From positions 1 to 35,764 of the forward strand of contig JBLWGC010000015.1 of assembly GCA_048772705.1 (NCBI GenBank): 35,764 nt of DNA. The letters are read 5' to 3'. Positions 30,901-35,764 of this stretch are shown here, in pieces. The notes below the pieces were generated by a model. That model saw only the letters and a list, made by a program, of their open reading frames with translations. It made no database searches and was not told the origin of the DNA. This DNA comes from Leidyana gryllorum EB-2025a. Its lineage: Eukaryota > Apicomplexa. Numbering within the stretch: position 1 is the first letter of the stretch; every line of letters begins with the position of its first letter. Made by a program: the position numbers and the translations under genes.

Positions 30901-32240
30901 CTCGTTGCCACCATTTGGCGCCGAACGTGGCCGGCACTCGCCGTTCTCACAGTCTCCTTGGCATCAATCCTAGTCTGCAACAGTAAGTTGATCAATAGTC
31001 GTGGCTGCCTTCACCACTCTCACGTCTCTTCTTCCCAGCCCGCCCCCTTCGCGAGCCCAGCGGAAGGTACTTGGGTACTCGAGATTTGTTCGAAGACTTC
31101 AATATTATCTCTGCCACGCTTCTCATTTGGTGTCTTGTGGCGGGGTCACTGGTTGGAATCAGCACAGTTATCGGCCTTTTCGCGTTGCTCATAACTGGTA
31201 CCATTCAGGGGTGGAAGTGGGCGCAAGCCAACTTGGGCTACTGCATACCACATGTCTCGTTGGGTAGTCTACGTGAAACAACCCGTGTTGCGCGTTACAT
31301 TATCGCTGCTCTGATCTGTATAATACTCACAATACTGTGGCCTTCGGTATTACTGATGATCGCTGATGTTTTGTTGGCGGGACTGCTCACACTGTACTTC
31401 CTCACGGCCCCGCTGCCCACCGACTCAGCTTTGCCCAGCATGGCTTTGGTTGAGAAACGGGTATGGACTCTGGAAGGCACTATGATATTACTAATGCTAA
31501 TGATTGCGGCCGATTTGACTGCATACATCGGCTTCTACGTTGTGAACCAGATGAGTTTGGGAATAAGGCCGAGATTTGGCTACCGCAATATGTGGACAGC
31601 TGCCTGGGCCGAGAGCGCTGGCTTACTGGGCCATCGAGGAGTGGTTTCGACCCGGTATCGATGTGCAGTTTTCATTGATTTGTATCTGGCTACAGTACCC
31701 ACCTTCGTATTGGCCTTGTTGGTGACGAGGTGGGTCAGGAGACAGTTCAGTGGATCAGCCAGAGATCTCCAAATCGGTCTTGAAACTAAACTCTCGAGAT
31801 TGTCAGACGCTTTGGATCTGGACGCTCAGCAAGCGCTCGTCGAAACTACGACGGGCCGCGATACATCCATTGAAGGCCCCATGCACTCACAGAGCGAGGG
31901 CTCGATCCTGGCAGGACTGACGAGTCCCGAAAAGCTTGTTAGCTCAGACTCGTCCGTGGAGAATGAGGGGTCGATGCAGAACCCAGCTGGAAGCCTTGTG
32001 ATCCCCGATGAGACGGAATTGACCCGACGAGAGGCCTCGCTCGAAACTTTGGTGGTGTTGGCCCAGAAGAATGCCCATGAACGACATCAATCAGCCATAT
32101 TCGGAGGTCTGGTGGCAGTCATCGGCATGGCGAGCCCCTACTTTATTCGAGCAACGGGACTGATGTACACTGAGATGTCACTCATTGTCGCCGTCCTGGT
32201 GATGATCGTTCACAGAGTCGTTTTTGAATGGGTGGGATGA
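27964..32240 (+). CDS. PGAP1-like paralogue with nucleophile Ser replaced by Asn (3 exons, ~1391 aa)
   Basis: A tandem paralogue of the preceding gene, 31 bp downstream. Exons are 27964-29886, 29932-30982 and 31039-32240, with introns of 45 and 56 bp. Collinear blocks include LVQLTYTGRQPLLLVHGD, IFLAAFDGQP, FLHFCGGQSD, NFLHRVLSP, GERSYNIAHF and LFPPRKP. The C-terminal third again has several membrane segments. The nucleophile elbow reads IAGYNMGGTVAF, with Asn 267 (AAC) where the sister gene has Ser 211. The candidate Asp and His are kept. The intron after the first large membrane block is shared (phase 1). The copies differ by one private intron each, so the duplication is not recent. The frame is long, intact and codon-conserved, which argues for a functional non-catalytic protein rather than a pseudogene. 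Confidence 0.8.
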
Positions 32241-32294
32241 ATGAGTGGCTGCCTGCCTGCCTGACACTCTCTCCCACCCCCAATAGTCAGTCAG

Positions 32295-32309
32295 ACACAC
32301 ACACACACA
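32295..32309. repeat. Short (AC)n microsatellite
   Basis: A 15-bp AC repeat in the 192-bp spacer between the second PGAP1-like gene and the APE1 gene. A short run of CTGC units lies just upstream (near 32250-32262). Confidence 0.75.
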
Positions 32310-32432
32310 TAGTTAGTTGAAGGCCAGATCATGATGACGAGATAGGGCCGATGACGTTGGGTAGGGGGAGCGAGAGGGAGACGGCGTCGCCCCATTAGTC
32401 AATAGGAATATTCACGAGGGAGAGTTATAGCA

Positions 32433-35119
32433 ATGCCCCGTCCGGCCGCCGCCCCGAAGGCCAAGGAAGCCTTAACCACCACCAAAGCTGATCGTCCCCA
32501 TACACCTGAGACCGCAGACACCAATGAAGAAATACGCCGTGCCGAGGCCACCGAACCCGAATCGGATCTCGACGGCGATAAGAAACAACGCCGTGTAGCT
32601 GCTGCCCCTAAGCGCAGCAAGAGTGGAGGAACAGCCGCCGCCACCAAAGACAAGACCAAATCAAAGAAGGCGTCGGCTAAAGAAAGTGCCCCCCCGGCTT
32701 CAACGGAATCTGCCGAGGAGGCTGAAGAGCCGACTACCGCAGCCTCAGTCCCGGCTCCCACCAGTGCTGCCGCACCAGCTGCAAGCGGCAAAGTCAAAGG
32801 CGCGGGAGCGAAAAAGTCTGATGGTGACGCTGGCAAGAAAGCGGAGTCGGCTGCGGCCAAGAAGAGCGGGAGTGAACCTGCTGCTGCTGCTGCTGAGGGT
32901 AAGACTCGCAAACGACAGGCCGAGCCCGATGCCGCTGGTGCCGCGGCGGTGAAGCCCACCAAGAAGCGTCGTGGCAGTGATGTCGACGATGATTCAACTA
33001 CTACTAAGATCGCGCCTTCCAAGGAAGATCCTACGAAAGCCACTGCCAAAGAGGAAGCCTCGAAGGCTACCAAGACAAAGAAGCCCAAGGCGGAGCCCTC
33101 TGCCGCTTCTGCGGAGTCATCGGAGGTCGCAGCCACTGAAACCAAGAAGGCCAAGCGGCAGAAGTCTACCGCCGAGCCGTCAAAGCCCGCCGAGGCAGAG
33201 AAGGAGGGTCCCGCTGCGGCAGCCAAACCCAAGAAAGCTGTGCAGCGCAAGGGCAGTGTTGAAAACGTCGAGCCAGTGAAACAGCCAAAGAAGATTGGGC
33301 GTAAGGGCAGCGTGGCCAGTGTGGAGAGCATGGAGGCTGCGAGCAGCACCAAAGCAGCGGCTGAAACCGAAGGCGGCAAGGCGAAGAAGGGCGGTCGAAA
33401 GGGGAGTGTGAGCAGCGTGGAGATGGAGACTGACCCGGCGACCAAAGATGAGACTACTAAGAAAGCCCCCAAGAAAGCGGCGGGTAGGAAGAACAGCGTG
33501 ACGAGCACAGAAGTTGTTGACGAAGTGCTGACCAAAGCCGCACCCGCTAAGCGGAAAGGAAGTGTCACTAGTGTGGACGACAGTGAAGCCAGCACCACCA
33601 GGAAAGTGACGAAAAAGAAGACTCCATCAGCAAAAGGCGAGGAACCAGCTTCTAAGAGACGGCAGTCTTTGGAGGCGGTGGAGGAAGAGGGAGCGGGCAC
33701 CAAGCGGAAACGCGCAGCACCCAAGCAGTCCAAAAACACGGAGGACAAGTCTGCTGAAATGGCATCGGGAGAAGAACCCGCACAGAAAAAGAAGCGGGCG
33801 GCTAAAAAGGCCGAGGAGGAGGAGCCTGCTGCTGCTGCTGCTGCGACCACCGAGAAGAAGTCCAAGAAACGTCCGAACGCAGACGCCTCCCCAGCCACCA
33901 AAAAGGCCAAGTACGATGCTCACGTCGATGGAAAAGGCCCCGCACTCGACGACAAGTGGGAGGAACAGTTGAGGGAAGTCCCTTGCGTCGAAGGGGAGTT
34001 GAAGATCGCTACCTGGAATGTGAATGGCCTCCGAAGTGTGCTCAAGAAGCCCAAAAACAACACCGAGGATTATGAGGGAGATCTTCAAGCGTATCTGGCT
34101 GTCGAAGCACCTGATGTCTTGTGTTTGAACGAGGTGAAGGCAGATGATGAAGTGTTCTCCGGTCTTCTTGACCACTTCCCCGAGTATCACGCGGAGTTGG
34201 TCCACAGCGACAAAAAAGGTACGTCAATGCTTCAAGACGACTCATTTCCTCCCAGGATATGCTGGCGTTGCAATTTTGGTCAAGAAGAAAGACGGCCTCA
34301 ACGAGAAAGTTGAGGAGAAAATCGAGGGCATCGGCGAGGAGGAACACGATAGCGAAGGGCGCACCCTCACTCTTGGTACGATCAGCTTTTCGTGTAATCC
34401 ATTCCATCCAAACAGTGTTCCCCGGCTGCTGCGTCGTCGCCAGCTACGTGGCCAACGCTGGACAAGGCCTCAAACGCTTGGACTACCGGATTGAAAAATA
34501 CGACAAGGCGCTTCAGTGAGTTCCGAATCGCCGAGCGCGCACCAATCGTCCCCTCAGCACTTTCCTGAACGGGCTGCGAGACAAGTACAAGAGGCCTGTG
34601 ATCTGGTGTGGTGACCTGAATGTGGCATACGAAGAGATTGACATCTGGGACTCCAAACACAACCAGAAGAGTGCTGGACACACACCTGAAGAGAGGTATG
34701 ACACGCAAATCAGCTGGCCCGTCGGCTTTCAAACACAATCGTAGGGCATCGTTCGGCTCATTCCTGGAGGACGGGACTTGGATCGACGTCTGGCGCAAAC
34801 GCAACCCCGACATGCGTCGTTACACCTTCTGGCCCACACGGTGAGCGGTTCTTCCGTCCTCAACCTCCTAACAAACCAATTAACCATTCCAGGTCAACCC
34901 GCAGCCGAATCGATAACTTGGGCTGGAGACTGGATTATTTCATCACAACTAAGGATCTAGAGGACAGCATTACTGGTGCGCACATCCGTGACAAATTCAA
35001 AGTGAGTTGGCTCATACGACGACTGTGCACACGACGCCCTCCTCCTCCTCCTCCAGGGATCGGATCACTGCCCCGTGTTACTCACAGTCAAGAAAGCTAC
35101 ACTTTTTGATAAGCTGTGA
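32433..35119 (+). CDS. APEX1-like: AP endonuclease of the ExoIII/APE1 family with long Lys/Ala-rich N-terminal tail (7 exons, ~803 aa)
   Basis: APE1-type enzymes cut DNA 5' of abasic sites in base excision repair. Exons are 32433-34218, 34256-34375, 34416-34515, 34558-34695, 34745-34840, 34893-35001 and 35057-35119, with introns of 37, 40, 42, 49, 52 and 55 bp. The nuclease starts near residue 522 and is complete: IATWNVNGLRS (Asn), LCLNEVKAD (metal Glu), GYAGVAIL, ASYVANAGQGL (Tyr), CGDLNVAYEEID (Asp and Asn), RIDNLGWRLDYF (Asp, Trp) and GSDHCPV (Asp-His). All residues of the family's active site are present. The first ~515 residues are Lys/Ala/Glu/Ser-rich and disordered, with nuclear-signal-like clusters (KPTKKRRGS) and repeated RKGSV motifs. 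Animal APE1 has only ~60 such residues. The frame is unbroken from the ATG through the nuclease start, so the fusion is supported by sequence. Confidence 0.92.
33246..33689 (+). repeat. Six degenerate RKGSVxSVE-type protein repeats in the APE1 tail
   Basis: Within the APE1 N-terminal tail (about residues 272-419) the motif recurs six times at 18-35 residue spacing: RKGSVENVE, RKGSVASVE, RKGSVSSVE, RKNSVTSTE, RKGSVTSVD and RRQSLEAVE. A seventh relative, RRGSDVDDD, lies upstream near residue 180. Each has R-K/R-x-S followed by a hydrophobic residue, the consensus of basophilic kinases such as PKA, with acidic residues just after. The linkers are not conserved, so this is a repeated short linear motif rather than a folded repeat. 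Confidence 0.8.
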
Positions 35120-35254
35120 TATATGACCGACTGATGAATCATCGCAACACAGCTTACTGTTCAGAAACTCATTTAGGCACACGTTTTGTGTTGGATGGAA
35201 GTCGTTCGTTTCGATATAGGGACTCATATTAATGCAAAGGCTATCAGTTACGAG

Positions 35255-35692
35255 CTAAGACTGCATTGACTTGCGTGTCGAAGTGGCTGCTCGTTTCACA
35301 AATTGACCCTTCTCGTTCCTCATGGGTAGAGTCGCCTTTCTCTTGGCTACTGCTGAAGTGCTCGCATTCACAACATCCGGTGTCTTCTTCGCGGAAGTAG
35401 CCACAGGTGCTGCCACTGACGCACCACCCGCAGCCTTTTGCCGTTTTGCCGCACGAGTCATCGTCCCTCCACTGCTTGCAGCTCCAGGAGTGCTAGCACG
35501 CTTCTTAGGTATCGTTGGGGCCGGTGTGAAGGACGAAGCCGCCGCTGCAGGAGTCGTCGCTGCAGTAGCGGTTGTCGCACTCGCACCTCCTCCCAACTCC
35601 TCATCGCTATCAGATTCCTCCTGGACTAATCTCCGCTTTCTTTTGCGTCTGCCCACATCGGAACCAGTTGGAGTAGCATCTCCTTTGGACAT
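35255..35692 (-). CDS. Small basic, probably nuclear protein of unknown function (145 aa)
   Basis: An intronless frame starting MSKGDATP. It has a strong nuclear-localisation-like cluster (GRRKRKRRL) followed by EESDSDEE (a casein-kinase-2-like acidic patch). After that comes an Ala/Thr/Pro-rich low-complexity body with spaced basic pairs (PKKRA, AAKRQK, SAKKTP, AKRKA) and the ending EKGQFVKRAATSTRKS. This resembles chromatin-associated linker-like proteins in composition, but no domain is recognised. It converges on the APE1 gene (135 bp between stops). The ATG at 35692 is the natural start. Further exons beyond the window edge at 35764 cannot be excluded. Confidence 0.6.
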   Translation of the reverse strand: MSKGDATPTGSDVGRRKRKRRLVQEESDSDEELGGGASATTATAATTPAAAASSFTPAPTIPKKRASTPGAASSGGTMTRAAKRQKAAGGASVAAPVATSAKKTPDVVNASTSAVAKRKATLPMRNEKGQFVKRAATSTRKSMQS

Positions 35693-35764
35693 CGTTGCTG
35701 GTGACGGGGAGCTAGTTACATTGGAAGCCGTTCTCGTGATGGAAATGCTTCCGGCCGTGTAGAC

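Noticed and set aside
32399-33910. A 503-residue hydrophobic open frame antisense to the APE1 tail
   Set aside because: It is the reverse of AAG/GCC/GAG-rich repetitive codons in the APE1 tail, which seldom give stops in that frame. It consists of Ser/Ala/Leu/Phe low complexity with no domain, and the plus-strand frame runs into a complete nuclease.
1-35764. tRNA, rRNA, transposon, LTR element or CRISPR array
   Set aside because: No tRNA-like A/B box pairs with foldable arms, rRNA stretches, transposase or reverse-transcriptase motifs, terminal repeats or regular spaced repeats were seen.

Overview
This is a nuclear window from a unicellular eukaryote with a very compact genome. It carries about 17 protein genes on both strands, most split by tiny GT-AG introns, mostly 37-58 bp with the smallest at about 31 bp. 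Gaps between coding regions are often 12-100 bp, and there is one 4-bp overlap. The gene set is entirely eukaryotic: cohesin kleisin, CCR4-NOT, retromer, the ER membrane complex, PGAP1-like deacylases, V-ATPase assembly, a PKA-like kinase and MORN proteins. The lineage cannot be fixed from the window. Intron size, MORN expansion and style suggest a protist, and an alveolate such as a perkinsid is a low-confidence guess. No rRNA, tRNA, transposon, virus-like element or CRISPR was recognised. All multi-exon models here were made by hand from splice-site phase and family homology.

Layout. 41-8315 is a minus-strand block, listed in transcription order: Not4/CNOT4 E3 ligase, type II pantothenate kinase, a secreted copper-SOD-like protein, and an unrecognised protein with a duplicated module. 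8520-12227 is on the plus strand: two predicted secreted proteins of unknown function, then a Vma12/TMEM199-like V-ATPase assembly factor. 12254-14733 is a minus-strand Rad21/Scc1-type cohesin kleisin. 14832-16763 is on the plus strand: a secreted fasciclin-domain protein and a cAMP-dependent-type (AGC) protein kinase. 17063-22729 is on the minus strand: VPS26 followed by three tandem MORN-repeat paralogues. 22763-35119 is on the plus strand: EMC3, two tandem PGAP1-like GPI inositol-deacylase paralogues, and an APE1/ExoIII DNA-repair nuclease with a long Lys/Ala-rich tail. 35255-35692 is a small basic minus-strand protein.

Themes. Membrane biogenesis and trafficking dominate the right half: EMC3 for ER insertion, PGAP1-like enzymes for GPI remodelling in the ER, and VPS26 for retromer. 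The most notable points are (1) a tandem PGAP1-like pair in which the second copy has Asn in place of the nucleophilic Ser; (2) an ATGA overlap joining EMC3 to the first PGAP1-like gene; (3) a 33-bp head-to-head spacer between VPS26 and EMC3; (4) a MORN gene triplet sharing an intron position; (5) a series of RKGSV-type basophilic-kinase motifs in the APE1 tail; and (6) an SOD-like protein that keeps the copper ligands but has lost zinc ligands.
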